DNA from: Rhodoferax sp. OV413
Lineage (GTDB): Bacteria > Pseudomonadota > Gammaproteobacteria > Burkholderiales > Burkholderiaceae_C
NCBI GenBank assembly: GCA_945861785.1
Contig: CAMAWD010000022.1
Span: 1-64,000, forward strand
Reading direction: 5' to 3'
Length of the DNA: 64,000 nucleotides
Shown here: positions 43,712 through 52,670 of the stretch, one piece after another
Layout of the letters: each line of letters begins with the position of its first letter
Numbering within the stretch: the first letter of the stretch is position 1
Notes under the pieces: generated by a model
The model's database searches: none
What the model saw: only the letters and a program-made list of their open reading frames with translations
Told to the model about the DNA's origin: nothing
Position numbers and translations under genes: made by a program

Positions 43712-44715
43712 TTTGGTTTGATCACCGAGGCGGTCATGCTTTTTGAGCTTTTCTTCGTATCGGTCACCATGGTGTCGAACTGAAGGCGCACTTTCTCGGC
43801 GACCGACAGCTTGGTATAACGCCGCTCGCCTTCACGGCTGAGTTCTTTCTGCAGGGAAAACACCGACTGGGGGCGGGACAAGGGGTCAAGGGCCATGCAC
43901 CACTCCACCACCTCGATCAGGTTGTCGGAATAAACACCACGCAAACGCGTCAATGCGGTGGCGATTCGGTCCTTTTCGATGCGCTGCGGCGCCTCGTTGG
44001 GGGGGTATCCCTGCATGCACGCATAAATACAGGCACCGATCGCGTAGATGTCGGTCCAGGGGCCCATGGAGGAGTCGCGGCGGTACATCTCCGGCGCCGC
44101 AAACCCCGGCGTGTACATCGGGCGGATGAAATTGCCCTCCTTGCTCAGCACTTCACGCGCAGCACCGAAATCGATCAACACGGAGCGGTTGTCGTCGGTG
44201 ATGAAGATATTGGCAGGCTTGATGTCCAGGTGGAGCATCTTGTGCTGGTGCACGATGCGCAATCCACGCAGAATCTCGTCGAACAGAGAGCGGATGGTGG
44301 ATTCGCGAAACACCTTTTGCTGCTTGAGATCGCGCGCGGTGATGATGAAATCCTGCAGGGCGGCGCCTTCCAGGTAGTTCATCACCATGTACACGGTTTC
44401 GTTCTCGCGAAAGAAATTCATCACGCTGACCACGGACGGGTGCGAGATCTGGGCCAGCGCACGGCCCTCTTCGAAGAAGCTCTTGAGCCCCAACCGGTAC
44501 AGCGAGAGTTTCTCGGCCGGGACAGTGGGCGCCAGTTCGCCGGGTGCGCGGGTGGCAAGTGACGAAGGCAGGTACTCCTTGACCGCAACCTGCTGGCCAT
44601 CGGCGTCGAGGGCAAGGTAAACCAGGCCAAAGCCGCCCGCAGCCACTTTGCGGATAATGCGATATCCGCCAATCATCGTATCGGGCGGCAGTGCGGCGGG
44701 TTTGGCCTTGGACAT
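43708..44715 (-). CDS. Serine/threonine protein kinase
   Basis: 335 residues. Gly-rich loop AAGGFGLVY (25-33), catalytic Lys46 in VAVKEYLP, catalytic loop LHLDIKPANIF near 160-170, IDFGAAREVL, and APEMYRRDSSMGPWTDIYAI for the activation end. The catalytic loop is H-L-D, not H-R-D, a 'non-RD' form. No membrane segment or extracellular domain is visible, unlike PknB. The C-terminal 70 residues are basic and of unknown role. It pairs with the PP2C gene. Confidence 0.93.
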   Translation of the reverse strand: MSKAKPAALPPDTMIGGYRIIRKVAAGGFGLVYLALDADGQQVAVKEYLPSSLATRAPGELAPTVPAEKLSLYRLGLKSFFEEGRALAQISHPSVVSVMNFFRENETVYMVMNYLEGAALQDFIITARDLKQQKVFRESTIRSLFDEILRGLRIVHQHKMLHLDIKPANIFITDDNRSVLIDFGAAREVLSKEGNFIRPMYTPGFAAPEMYRRDSSMGPWTDIYAIGACIYACMQGYPPNEAPQRIEKDRIATALTRLRGVYSDNLIEVVEWCMALDPLSRPQSVFSLQKELSREGERRYTKLSVAEKVRLQFDTMVTDTKKSSKSMTASVIKPK

Positions 44716-44799
44716 ACCTGTTCAGTTGTTTGCGTCTGGCATCTGACCCGGATGCGACCGGCCGCACCGGGGATTTCCACCACTTTGAGAAGCGACCAC

Positions 44800-45717
44800 A
44801 TGCCAGTTTACAGTATGACCGGTTATGCAGCGGTCCAGTCCGGCGCGGCGGAAACGGCGGCCCCGGCCGACCCAAAACCGGTGGGCGCAAGCGGGCTGGG
44901 GCTGGAGATCCGCTCCGTCAACAGCCGCTTTCTCGACCTCGCCTTCCGCCTGCCCGAAGAATTGCGGCAGTTTGAGCCGGCACTGCGCGAACTGCTCGGC
45001 CGCCAGTTGAAGCGCGGCAAGATCGAAGTCCGCGCCTCGATCGAAGCCGCCACGGCCGGCCCGGTGACCGAACCATCGCCCCGGCTGCTGCAGCGCCTGG
45101 GTTCGGTGCAAGACAACATCCGCGCCTGGTTGCCAGATGCCCAGTCGCTGCGGGTGGCCGACGTGCTGCGCCTCGCGGCCACCGAGCAAACCGGAACCAG
45201 AGACTGGGGCCCGGCACTGCTGCCCCTGGCGGACAAGGCCCTCAAAGAGCTGATGCTGGCACGCAAACGCGAGGGCGCCCGCCTGGCCACCGTCTTGCTG
45301 GAGCGGATTTCGGAAATCCGTGCCCTGGCGCAACAGGCCATTCCGATGGTGCCGCAGTTGGTGGCACAACAGCGCCAGCGGTTCATCGAACGCTGGAACG
45401 AGGCCATGGCTTCGGCACAAGGCGCCGTCGCCCCGGAAGCCGCCCAGGATCGCGCGCTGGCCGAAGCCACCGCGTTCGCCATCCGTATCGATGTGGCCGA
45501 GGAGATCACACGGCTGGGCTCCCACCTGGACGAACTGGAACGGCTGATCAAAAAAGGCGGCGAGATCGGCAAGCGGCTGGATTTTCTGATCCAGGAACTG
45601 CACCGGGAAGCCAACACGATGGGTTCGAAGTCTGCAGCATTGGCGCTGACCCACCTGTCGGTCGATATGAAGGTTCTGATTGAGCAGATGCGCGAACAGG
45701 TGCAGAACATAGAGTAG
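44800..45717 (+). CDS. yicC: YicC-family endoribonuclease/stress protein
   Basis: 305 residues from the ATG at 44800. It starts PVYSMTGYA (family S-M-T-G-[FY]-A) and has LEIRSVNSRFLDLAFRLPEE, with the C-terminal FLIQELHREANTMGSKSAAL and HLSVDMKVLIEQMREQVQNI, which define YicC. It is divergent from the kinase. In most related genomes gmk follows directly; here a 12-kb block intervenes. Confidence 0.94.
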   Translation: MPVYSMTGYAAVQSGAAETAAPADPKPVGASGLGLEIRSVNSRFLDLAFRLPEELRQFEPALRELLGRQLKRGKIEVRASIEAATAGPVTEPSPRLLQRLGSVQDNIRAWLPDAQSLRVADVLRLAATEQTGTRDWGPALLPLADKALKELMLARKREGARLATVLLERISEIRALAQQAIPMVPQLVAQQRQRFIERWNEAMASAQGAVAPEAAQDRALAEATAFAIRIDVAEEITRLGSHLDELERLIKKGGEIGKRLDFLIQELHREANTMGSKSAALALTHLSVDMKVLIEQMREQVQNIE

Positions 45718-46140
45718 GGCCTTGGGGTTCGGCCTGCTGCCCAGCACGACGGAGCGCCAGTCTGTATCGCGCCGCGGCCCGCGTGTGCACTGCCCGTGCA
45801 ATGCAATTCATTCGCCGTCTGCCGGGTTATGCCACCGGCAAGCCCCGCAGTGGTCAGCGCGCCAATGGTGGGATCGTACGCGCGGCGCTCCTGCGGCATT
45901 GAAAGATCATACAAACCCCCGGAAATTCTTGATACAAAATAGTTTCCATATTGCTGAAACATGAGTTGTTTCAAATGCGCGGGTTGGGTTTTTGTCTTCC
46001 ACCGTCCGGGTGATGGCGGCGCCTTGTGCACATCGGAAATTTGCTTTTTTTGGAATTTTTGTCTTTGAAACGAGGGTAAACCCGGTGACCGGGTGGTGTT
46101 CCACCGATGGAATAATTGATGTGTTACCCACTACGTCGTC
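45718..46140. promoter_or_regulatory. Boundary and promoter region upstream of the second TRAP operon
   Basis: 423 bp without a gene. An AT-rich zone at 45910-46060 contains TGAAAC-N7-GTTTCA (45955-45973), a 6-bp inverted repeat, and a nearby GGAAATT...AGTTTCC pair. These suit an operator for the TRAP genes. The left join of the inserted block should lie here; no insertion-sequence end or direct repeat could be identified. Confidence 0.4.
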
Positions 46141-47187
46141 ATGGAGACAACTTTGAACCACTTGCTCAAAAAGACCGCGCTGGCCGCAGGCCTGTTCTGC
46201 TCCGCGCTGGCCGCCCAAGGCCAGACCATCACGCTCAAGGTGCACCACTTCCTGGGCCCCCAGACCATCCAGCACACCAAGATGCTCCAGACCTGGTGCG
46301 ACAACATCGCCCGGGATTCCGCCAACCGCCTCAATTGCCAGATCTACCCCGCCATGCAGTTGGGAGGTTCCCCTCCGCAGTTGTTCGACCAGGCCAAAGA
46401 TGGTGTGGCCGACGTGGTCTGGACGGTGGCGGGTTATTCGGCGGGTCGTTTCAACAAGTCGCAGGTGTTCGAGCTTCCCTTCATGATGACCAACGCCGGC
46501 GCGACCAGCCGCGCCGCCTGGGACTTCGTGCAGAAACACGCCATGGACGAATACAAGGACGTGAAACTGCTGGCCATCCACGTGCACGGCCCCGGTGTAT
46601 TTTTTACCAAGAACAAGGCCGTCACAAAAATGGAAGACCTCAAGGGCCTGAAGGTGCGCGGCCCGACCGCCACCGTCACCAAGATGCTGGGCATGATGGG
46701 GGCCACGCCGGTGGGCATGCCCGTGCCCCAGGTGCCCGAGGCCTTGTCCAAGGGGGTGATCGATGGCGCTGTGATTCCCTACGAGGTCGCACCCGGCCTG
46801 AAGGTGCATGAACTCACCAAGTTTGCGTCCGAGACGCCCAAGGATGCGCCGGCCCTGTACACCACCGTGTTCGCGGTCCCGATGAACAAGGCCAAGTACG
46901 ACTCCCTGCCGGCCGACCTGAAAGCGGTGATCGACAAAAATTCGGGCCGCGAGTTCTCGGCGTTCCTCGGCTCCACACAAGAGGGCAACGACGTGCCCGG
47001 CCGCAAGATTTTTGCTGAAACTGCAGGCTACACCATCACCCAGATTTCCGCCGCTGAACTGGAGCGCTGGAAGAAAGCCACCGACCCGCTGGACGACGCA
47101 TGGGTGGACGACATCAACAAGCGCGGCGGCAACGGCAAGGCGATGCTCGACGATGCGCGCGCCTTGATCAAGCAATACACCAAGTAA
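46141..47187 (+). CDS. TRAP transporter periplasmic binding protein (DctP type), second system
   Basis: 348 residues from the ATG at 46141. A TTG at 46153 may be the true start because GGAG lies at the right distance before it. Signal peptide (NHLLKKTALAAGLFCSALAA), then LKVHHFLGPQTIQHTKMLQT and DLKGLKVRGPTATVTKMLGM with the carboxylate-binding Arg. Family subgroup typical of large dicarboxylate or aromatic-acid-like ligands. It is followed by a stem-loop and then the two permeases. Substrate may be phenylacetate-related given the neighbouring paa genes. Confidence 0.92.
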   Translation: METTLNHLLKKTALAAGLFCSALAAQGQTITLKVHHFLGPQTIQHTKMLQTWCDNIARDSANRLNCQIYPAMQLGGSPPQLFDQAKDGVADVVWTVAGYSAGRFNKSQVFELPFMMTNAGATSRAAWDFVQKHAMDEYKDVKLLAIHVHGPGVFFTKNKAVTKMEDLKGLKVRGPTATVTKMLGMMGATPVGMPVPQVPEALSKGVIDGAVIPYEVAPGLKVHELTKFASETPKDAPALYTTVFAVPMNKAKYDSLPADLKAVIDKNSGREFSAFLGSTQEGNDVPGRKIFAETAGYTITQISAAELERWKKATDPLDDAWVDDINKRGGNGKAMLDDARALIKQYTK

Positions 47188-47208
47188 GCTACGCGGGCGT
47201 GTGGCTTG

Positions 47209-47233
47209 AAGGGCGGAGTACATCTCCGCCCTT
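47209..47233 (+). terminator. Intercistronic stem-loop after the TRAP binding-protein gene
   Basis: AAGGGCGGAG (47209-47218) and CTCCGCCCTT (47224-47233) form a perfect 10-bp stem with a 5-nt loop, 21 bp after the binding-protein stop. The sequence after it (GTCGTTTG) has only a weak U-run. It likely stops or stabilises part of the message so that binding protein exceeds permeases. Confidence 0.65.
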
Positions 47234-47293
47234 GTCGTTTGTACCTGCGACATTGGCAACCGGCCAACAACCTTTTCCCCAGGAGCAGACCCC

Positions 47294-47815
47294 TTGGCTG
47301 ACATCCTCTTTACCGAATCTGACCAACGCCATACCGGCGTCGGCCTCCTGCTTGACAAGTTGTGCAAACTGCTCGCCGTAGCATCGGGCGTGGCCCTGCT
47401 GGTGATGGCACTGCTGTCGCTTCGCAGCATCGTGGGCCGCATCTTTTTTGATTCGGCCTTGCTCGGCGATTACGAACTGGTGCAGATGCTCAGCGCCATC
47501 GCAGTGGCCATGGCCCTGCCCTACGCCAACTGGATCGGCGGGCATGTGATCGTGGACTTCTTCACGGCCAAGGCCCCGCCCAAGGCCAACGCCCTGATGG
47601 ACATGGTTGCGCACCTGCTGTTGGCCCTGTTCTCTGGCGTTCTGGCGTGGCGGCTGGGTGTCGGCATGGTCGACCTGAAAGGCAACCATGACGCCTCCAT
47701 GATGCTCAATATCCCCACCTGGTGGAGTTATGCACCCATGGTGCCGTCGTTCGCCCTGCTGGCTGCCACATCGCTGCATACTGCGGCGGGCAACCTGAGA
47801 AAGCTGCTGCCATGA
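47294..47815 (+). CDS. TRAP transporter small permease (DctQ type), second system
   Basis: 173 residues from a TTG start with AGGAG at 47281-47285. Four hydrophobic segments and the IFFDSALLGDYELVQMLSAI segment in place of the usual W-x-Q-E motif. The stop overlaps the large-permease start (ATGA). Confidence 0.87.
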   Translation: MADILFTESDQRHTGVGLLLDKLCKLLAVASGVALLVMALLSLRSIVGRIFFDSALLGDYELVQMLSAIAVAMALPYANWIGGHVIVDFFTAKAPPKANALMDMVAHLLLALFSGVLAWRLGVGMVDLKGNHDASMMLNIPTWWSYAPMVPSFALLAATSLHTAAGNLRKLLP

Positions 47816-49137
47816 CCGGAATCGAATGGGGATCCCTGATGTTCGGGGTGATGCTGCTGTTGCTCGCGCTGCGGGTGCACATCGGCATCGCCATGCTGCT
47901 CACGGGGTCGGTGGGTTACATGTTCGTCGCCGGCATCGACCCTCTGATGAGTTATTTCAAGACCGGTGCCTATGCCCGGTTTTCGGTCTACGACCTGTCG
48001 GTGGTGCCACTGTTCCTGCTCATGGGGCAGTTTGCAACCCACGGTGGTTTGTCCAAGGCGCTGTTCCAGGCCGGCAACGCGATGATCGGGCACTGGCGTG
48101 GCGGCATGGCGATGGCCGGCGTGACGGCCTGCGCGGGTTTTGGCGCCATCTGCGGATCGTCGTTGGCCACAGCCGCGACCATGGGGCAGGTGGCCCTTCC
48201 GGAAATGAAAGCGCACAACTATTCGGGCCGCTTTGCCACCGCAGCGATCGCTGCCGGCGGAACGCTCGGCATCCTGATTCCGCCATCGGTCCCGCTGGTG
48301 ATCTACGCCATCCTGACCGAACAGAACATCGCCAAGCTGTTCCTGGCGGCATTCGTGCCTGGCATCCTGGCGGCCTTGGGGTACATGGTGGTGATTGCCA
48401 TCGTCGCCCGCCTCAGCCCGGCCGATGCGCCTGCAGGTGTCAAGTTCACCTGGCTGCAGCGCTTGCAGGCGCTGATCGCCACCTGGCCGGTGTTGCTGAT
48501 CTTCCTGGTGGTGATCGGTGGCATCTACGGTGGCCTTTTCACCCCAACCGAAGCTGCGTCGATCGGCACATTGGCCACGGCGTTCGTCGCCTGGCGTTCG
48601 GGTGGTCTGCGCGGGCGCGGTTTCCTGGAGTGCATGTACGGCACTGCGGCGGCAACCGGCATGATCTTCCTGATTTTGCTCGGGGCCGACGTCATGAACG
48701 TGTTCCTGGTGCTCACGCAACTCAACGTGGAACTCGCCAAGTGGGTGCTCGGTCTGAAACTGTCGCCCGTGCTGGTGCTGTTCATGATCATCTTCATCTA
48801 CCTGGTGCTGGGTTGCATCATGGACAGCCTGTCGATGATCCTGCTGACCATCCCGATCTTCTACCCCATCGTCATGGGCCTGGACCTGTTCGGGCTGGCG
48901 CCTGAAGCCAAGGCGATCTGGTTCGGCATCATCGTGCTGATGGTGGTCGAGATCGGGCTGATCACGCCACCGGTGGGAATGAACGTGTTCATCATCAACA
49001 GCATGGACAAGACCGTGCCGATGAAAGACACGTTCCTGTTCGTGATGCCTTTCCTGGCGTCCGACCTGATCCGTATCGTTGCACTGGTGTTCATGCCCGG
49101 AATTACGCTGTTCTTGCTCCAGCTTCCGGGGGCATGA
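47812..49137 (+). CDS. TRAP transporter large permease (DctM type), second system
   Basis: 441 residues from the ATG at 47812. About twelve membrane segments; GVTACAGFGAICGSSLATAA, GTLGILIPPSVPLVIYAILT and the C-terminal TPPVGMNVFIINSM match DctM. It converges on paaX with only 21 bp between stops. No substrate-specific feature visible. Confidence 0.92.
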   Translation: MTGIEWGSLMFGVMLLLLALRVHIGIAMLLTGSVGYMFVAGIDPLMSYFKTGAYARFSVYDLSVVPLFLLMGQFATHGGLSKALFQAGNAMIGHWRGGMAMAGVTACAGFGAICGSSLATAATMGQVALPEMKAHNYSGRFATAAIAAGGTLGILIPPSVPLVIYAILTEQNIAKLFLAAFVPGILAALGYMVVIAIVARLSPADAPAGVKFTWLQRLQALIATWPVLLIFLVVIGGIYGGLFTPTEAASIGTLATAFVAWRSGGLRGRGFLECMYGTAAATGMIFLILLGADVMNVFLVLTQLNVELAKWVLGLKLSPVLVLFMIIFIYLVLGCIMDSLSMILLTIPIFYPIVMGLDLFGLAPEAKAIWFGIIVLMVVEIGLITPPVGMNVFIINSMDKTVPMKDTFLFVMPFLASDLIRIVALVFMPGITLFLLQLPGA

Positions 49138-49158
49138 AGCCGCCGGGGCCGCATGCGC

Positions 49159-50196
49159 TCAGGCCCCTGCGCGCAGGGGATCGGTCAGTCCAAAACGTTC
49201 GGCCAAAAGCGCCGATGCCGTAGGCACCTCGCCACTGGCCAGTTGCAGGTAACGGTCCAGATGCCGCTCGGACGGGCCCAGCAACTCCTGGTACAGGCGC
49301 TTGCACAACACGCGGGCGGTGTGGCCCGGCCAGTCGGCTGGCAACAATACACCAGGCAATTCCGGATCGCGCAGCAACAACCGGCGGTAATCATGGACCA
49401 GCAAGGTGCGCAGCAAAAAGGCGCAATCGTCGCCAAACTGCGATGGCGCGCCAGAACGGGCCTGCCATTGGTCCAGGATGCTGCTGTAGTTGGTGACAAA
49501 GGCCACGTAGTCCGCTGCGAGACGCACCAGGTTCCAGGCGCCGCGCACCATATCGGCATCGCTGGCCGATACCAGCAGGCGCGGATTCGCCGCCATCAGG
49601 GGCAGCAGTCGCGGCAACATGGCGCCCAGGCCCTCGGATTCGAGCGCTTCAAACACACTCGTGAGCCTGGCGCCGGGGTGGACGAAACTGTGGCTGCCGA
49701 GTTCGCCGAAACCATGCCAGAACAACGCGCGACGCAGCCGTTCCCGCTCGCTGGCAGTCAGCTCCCCCACCAGCATGATGAGCCGCCAGCGCTGGTCCCA
49801 GGGGGGTGACGCCGCGGCGTAGATCTGCGCCGACGCCGCGTCAAAACGCCGCCGCCCTGTGGCGGTCAGGCGGTAGTTGGAGCGGCGTCCGTGCACCTCC
49901 GGCTCCAACCAGTCGTCCTGCGCCAGGCGGAAAACGCTGGTGCGCACCAGCCGTTCGTTCAGGCCCAGCGGCCCCAAAAGGGCAATCAGGCTGCCCAGCC
50001 AGATGCGTCCGCCACGGGGCAATACGCCGTCGCCAAAGACGGTGACGATGGCCGAACTGGCCTGGCCACGGCTTTGCGCGCGAAAGTCTTGCAGACGCTG
50101 GCATGTCGGGCATGCAGGCTGGTCCGGCGCCCCGGCACAGGTGCTGCAGTGTGCGGGGCCTGGCGGGGGCGATGCCCCGGTAAGCGGAGTGTCCAT
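49159..50196 (-). CDS. paaX: PaaX-family phenylacetate regulator with N-terminal Cys-rich extension
   Basis: 345 residues from the ATG at 50196, 7 bp after paaE; the longer frame needs a TTG start inside paaE. The PaaX winged helix-turn-helix is clear (ASSAIVTVFGDGVLPRGGRI, NERLVRTSVFRLAQDDWLEP), with the PaaX_C domain to the end. PaaX represses paa genes until phenylacetyl-CoA binds. Unusual: before the HTH sits C-x2-C-x8-C-x2-C (CSTCAGAPDQPACPTC), not part of the known E. coli protein, which could bind Zn or an Fe-S cluster. It is the last gene of the operon it presumably controls. Confidence 0.9.
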   Translation of the reverse strand: MDTPLTGASPPPGPAHCSTCAGAPDQPACPTCQRLQDFRAQSRGQASSAIVTVFGDGVLPRGGRIWLGSLIALLGPLGLNERLVRTSVFRLAQDDWLEPEVHGRRSNYRLTATGRRRFDAASAQIYAAASPPWDQRWRLIMLVGELTASERERLRRALFWHGFGELGSHSFVHPGARLTSVFEALESEGLGAMLPRLLPLMAANPRLLVSASDADMVRGAWNLVRLAADYVAFVTNYSSILDQWQARSGAPSQFGDDCAFLLRTLLVHDYRRLLLRDPELPGVLLPADWPGHTARVLCKRLYQELLGPSERHLDRYLQLASGEVPTASALLAERFGLTDPLRAGA

Positions 50197-50203
50197 GCAA
50201 TGC

Positions 50204-51307
50204 TCAGCGGTCGTCAAAACTCACCACGAGTTCCGGGCTGGTGGCCCGGGCCTGGCAACTCAGCACAAAACCAAGCTTCACTTCAGCGGCGTCGAGGCCG
50301 AAATTGCGGTCCATCTGCACACTGCCTTGCAACACCTTGGCACGGCAGGTGCAGCACACGCCCCCCTTGCAGGAAAACGGCAGGTCCAGGCCCGCATTCA
50401 GGGCCGCATCGAGCACGTGTTCGTCCATACCCAGCGCCATCTCATGCTGCTTGCCGTCAAGCACCACGGTGAGGCGAATCTCGCGACTCGCCAGGGATCT
50501 GGCGGGCCCCGCGTCGGTGTCGGCCTGGACCTTGGCCGCCACGTCGGCGCTGGTGGTGAAACGCTCGGTGTAGACGCGGCTGGCCGGGACACCAGCCGCA
50601 ACCAGCGCCTCTTCGGTCGCGTTGATCATGGCCTCCGGACCACAGATGAACACTTCGTCCATGCTGGCCGCAGGCAACAGCGTGGAGACCAGTTCACGGA
50701 CCTTGTGGCCGTCGATGCGACCTTGCAGCAGGTCCACTTCCTGGGCTTGGCGCGACAGGATGTGAACCATGGTGAAACGATCGGGGTAGCGGTCCTTGAG
50801 GTCCTGCAGCGGTTCGTTGAACATCACGCTGGCCATGCGGCGGTTGCCATACACCAGCGTGAACTTCGAGGCCGGCTGCTCCTCGAGCATGCTCGCGGCA
50901 ATCGACAGGATCGGGGTGATGCCAGAGCCGGCCGCAAAACCGACGCGGTGGATCGCACGTTGCTTGCGGACCGTGAAGCGCCCGTTGGGCGGCATCACCT
51001 GCAGCCTGTCACCCCGGTGGACATGGCTCGCCACCCAGTTCGAAAACAAGCCGCCTTCGACCGGACGGATGCCGACCTCCAGTTCGCCCAGCTTCGCCAG
51101 CCGGCTGCGCGGGCTGCTGATGGAATAGGTGCGGCGCAGGTCCTGCCCGTCAACCCGGGCGCGCAGCGTGAGGTACTGGCCGGGCTCGAACCGGAACGCA
51201 TCACGCACGGCTGGCGGAATGTCGAAGGTGATCGCCACAGACCCGGCGGCCTCGGGGCTGACGCGCTTGACGGTCAGTTCGTGGAATTGGACAGCGGACA
51301 TGGGCAC
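50204..51307 (-). CDS. paaE: Phenylacetyl-CoA epoxidase reductase subunit PaaE
   Basis: 367 residues. FAD domain with RTYSISSPR, NAD domain with GFAAGSGITPILSIAASML, and a C-terminal plant-type [2Fe-2S] ferredoxin with C-x4-C-x2-C (CKGGVCCTCRAKVL) and a last Cys in LSCQARA. It passes electrons from NADPH to the PaaAC di-iron epoxidase. It is the only Rieske/di-iron type reductase in the window. Confidence 0.95.
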   Translation of the reverse strand: MPMSAVQFHELTVKRVSPEAAGSVAITFDIPPAVRDAFRFEPGQYLTLRARVDGQDLRRTYSISSPRSRLAKLGELEVGIRPVEGGLFSNWVASHVHRGDRLQVMPPNGRFTVRKQRAIHRVGFAAGSGITPILSIAASMLEEQPASKFTLVYGNRRMASVMFNEPLQDLKDRYPDRFTMVHILSRQAQEVDLLQGRIDGHKVRELVSTLLPAASMDEVFICGPEAMINATEEALVAAGVPASRVYTERFTTSADVAAKVQADTDAGPARSLASREIRLTVVLDGKQHEMALGMDEHVLDAALNAGLDLPFSCKGGVCCTCRAKVLQGSVQMDRNFGLDAAEVKLGFVLSCQARATSPELVVSFDDR

Positions 51308-51325
51308 CTCTGCGGGGAAATCGGG

Positions 51326-51859
51326 TCAGTAGGGTTTGAAGTAGTCAAACGGCTCCTGACAGCTCGCGCACTTGTACAGCGCCTTGCAGGCCGTGGAGCC
51401 GAAACGCGAAGACTCGAACGTGTTCAGCGAGCCGCACCGGGGGCAGGTCACGGCAGGCTGGCTGGCCGCCGCGCCGGGCATGAAACGCAGCATACGCTCC
51501 TGCGCGGTTTCGTGGCCACTGCGCGCGGATGGCGCACAAGCAGCCTGGGGTGGTGTTATGCCGTAGGCGCGCAGTTTTTCGCGTGCTGCCTGGCTGATCC
51601 AGTCGGTGGTCCAGGCCGGTGCCAGTTGTGTCACGACCGTGCCCTGCAGCCCATGCTGGTGCAGCGCGCTACGCACATCGTCGGCCATCTGCTCCATGGC
51701 CGGGCAACCGCTGTAGGTGGGGGTGATGACAACCTCCAGACCCTGCGGCCCCCTGCGGACATCGCGCAGGATGCCGAGTTCGCGCAGCGTGACAACCGGG
51801 ATTTCCGGGTCGACAACAGCATCAAGCAGCGCCCAGACTTCGTCCAGCGAGGAGTCCAT
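51326..51859 (-). CDS. paaD: Phenylacetyl-CoA epoxidase assembly protein PaaD
   Basis: 177 residues from the ATG at 51859. MIP18/SufT-like domain (VVDPEIPVVTLRELGILRDV, TPTYSGCPAMEQMADDVRSA) and a C-terminal Cys cluster (CPRCGS ... CKALYKCASCQEPF), both usual for PaaD. It is thought to help Fe-S assembly into PaaE. 4 bp after paaC. Confidence 0.93.
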   Translation of the reverse strand: MDSSLDEVWALLDAVVDPEIPVVTLRELGILRDVRRGPQGLEVVITPTYSGCPAMEQMADDVRSALHQHGLQGTVVTQLAPAWTTDWISQAAREKLRAYGITPPQAACAPSARSGHETAQERMLRFMPGAAASQPAVTCPRCGSLNTFESSRFGSTACKALYKCASCQEPFDYFKPY

Positions 51860-51863
51860 CACC

Positions 51864-52670
51864 CTACCAGGTGGCCCCGGGGTGCGCACGGGCCAGGCTC
51901 TGCATCTCGGCCAACAGGAAACCCAGGTGCTCGGAATGCAGGCCAGTCTTGCCCTGGGTGACATAACCGCTGGCAGAAGGACGCACCAGCGTGGCCTCGC
52001 GCAGCGCGTCGTCCACCAACGCGTTCCAGTCGGCGGCAAGCTGTGTCGAATCGATGTGGATGCCAGCCTGCAAGGTTTCCTGTTCAAGCGCAGAGACTGT
52101 CCAGTACTCCTGCGTGTACGGCATCAGGTGCAGAATGGCCGCCTGCATGCGGGCATGGGATTCGTCGGTGCCGTCACCCAGGCGGACCAGCCAGTCGCGC
52201 GCATGTCGAAGGTGGTAGGTGGCCTCCTTGAGCGACTTGGCAGCGATCGCCGCCAGCACGCTGTCGCCGCAGGCCTGCAATTGCTGCCACAGGGGTGCCA
52301 TGAATGCGCTGTACAGGAAGTTGCGCGCGATGGTCGTGCTGTAGTCCATGCCGCCCTTGGCATATCCCACCAGCGGGCCACGGTGCGGCAACTCCAGCAG
52401 TGTGTAGTTGCGGAACTCGGGCACGTCGCGGAAGTAGGCGAGTGTGTCTTCGGTTGCGCCGCCGCCCAGGCGGGTCGCCACCTGCTGGTACAGCAGGCGG
52501 GCCTGGCCGATCAGGTCCAGGCTCATGTTGGCCAGGGCGAGGTCCTCTTCAAGAACCGGGCCGTGCCCGCACCATTCGGCATTGCGCTGCCCCAGCACCA
52601 CGGCGTTGTCGGCCAGGTGCAGCAGGTAGTTGAGCGGGGCGGTCACACGGGCCGGTGGTGTGTCGATCAC
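51864..52670 (-). CDS. paaC: Phenylacetyl-CoA epoxidase subunit PaaC
   Basis: 268 residues, family-typical length. LLHLADNAVVLGQRNAEWCG, ALANMSLDLIGQARLLYQQV and HLRHARDWLVRLGDGTDESH identify PaaC, the structural di-iron-fold partner of PaaA. It overlaps paaB by 4 bases. Confidence 0.95.
   Translation of the reverse strand: MIDTPPARVTAPLNYLLHLADNAVVLGQRNAEWCGHGPVLEEDLALANMSLDLIGQARLLYQQVATRLGGGATEDTLAYFRDVPEFRNYTLLELPHRGPLVGYAKGGMDYSTTIARNFLYSAFMAPLWQQLQACGDSVLAAIAAKSLKEATYHLRHARDWLVRLGDGTDESHARMQAAILHLMPYTQEYWTVSALEQETLQAGIHIDSTQLAADWNALVDDALREATLVRPSASGYVTQGKTGLHSEHLGFLLAEMQSLARAHPGATW

Noticed and set aside
44722-46031. - strand frames over yicC and its downstream gap
   Set aside because: Shadow of yicC plus unrecognised sequence; no ribosome site or family match.
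49145-49167. GGGGCC/GGCCCC hairpin between dctM and paaX as a bidirectional terminator
   Set aside because: Only a 6-bp stem with an 11-nt loop, no T-run, and it overlaps the paaX stop; chance is likely in this GC-rich region.
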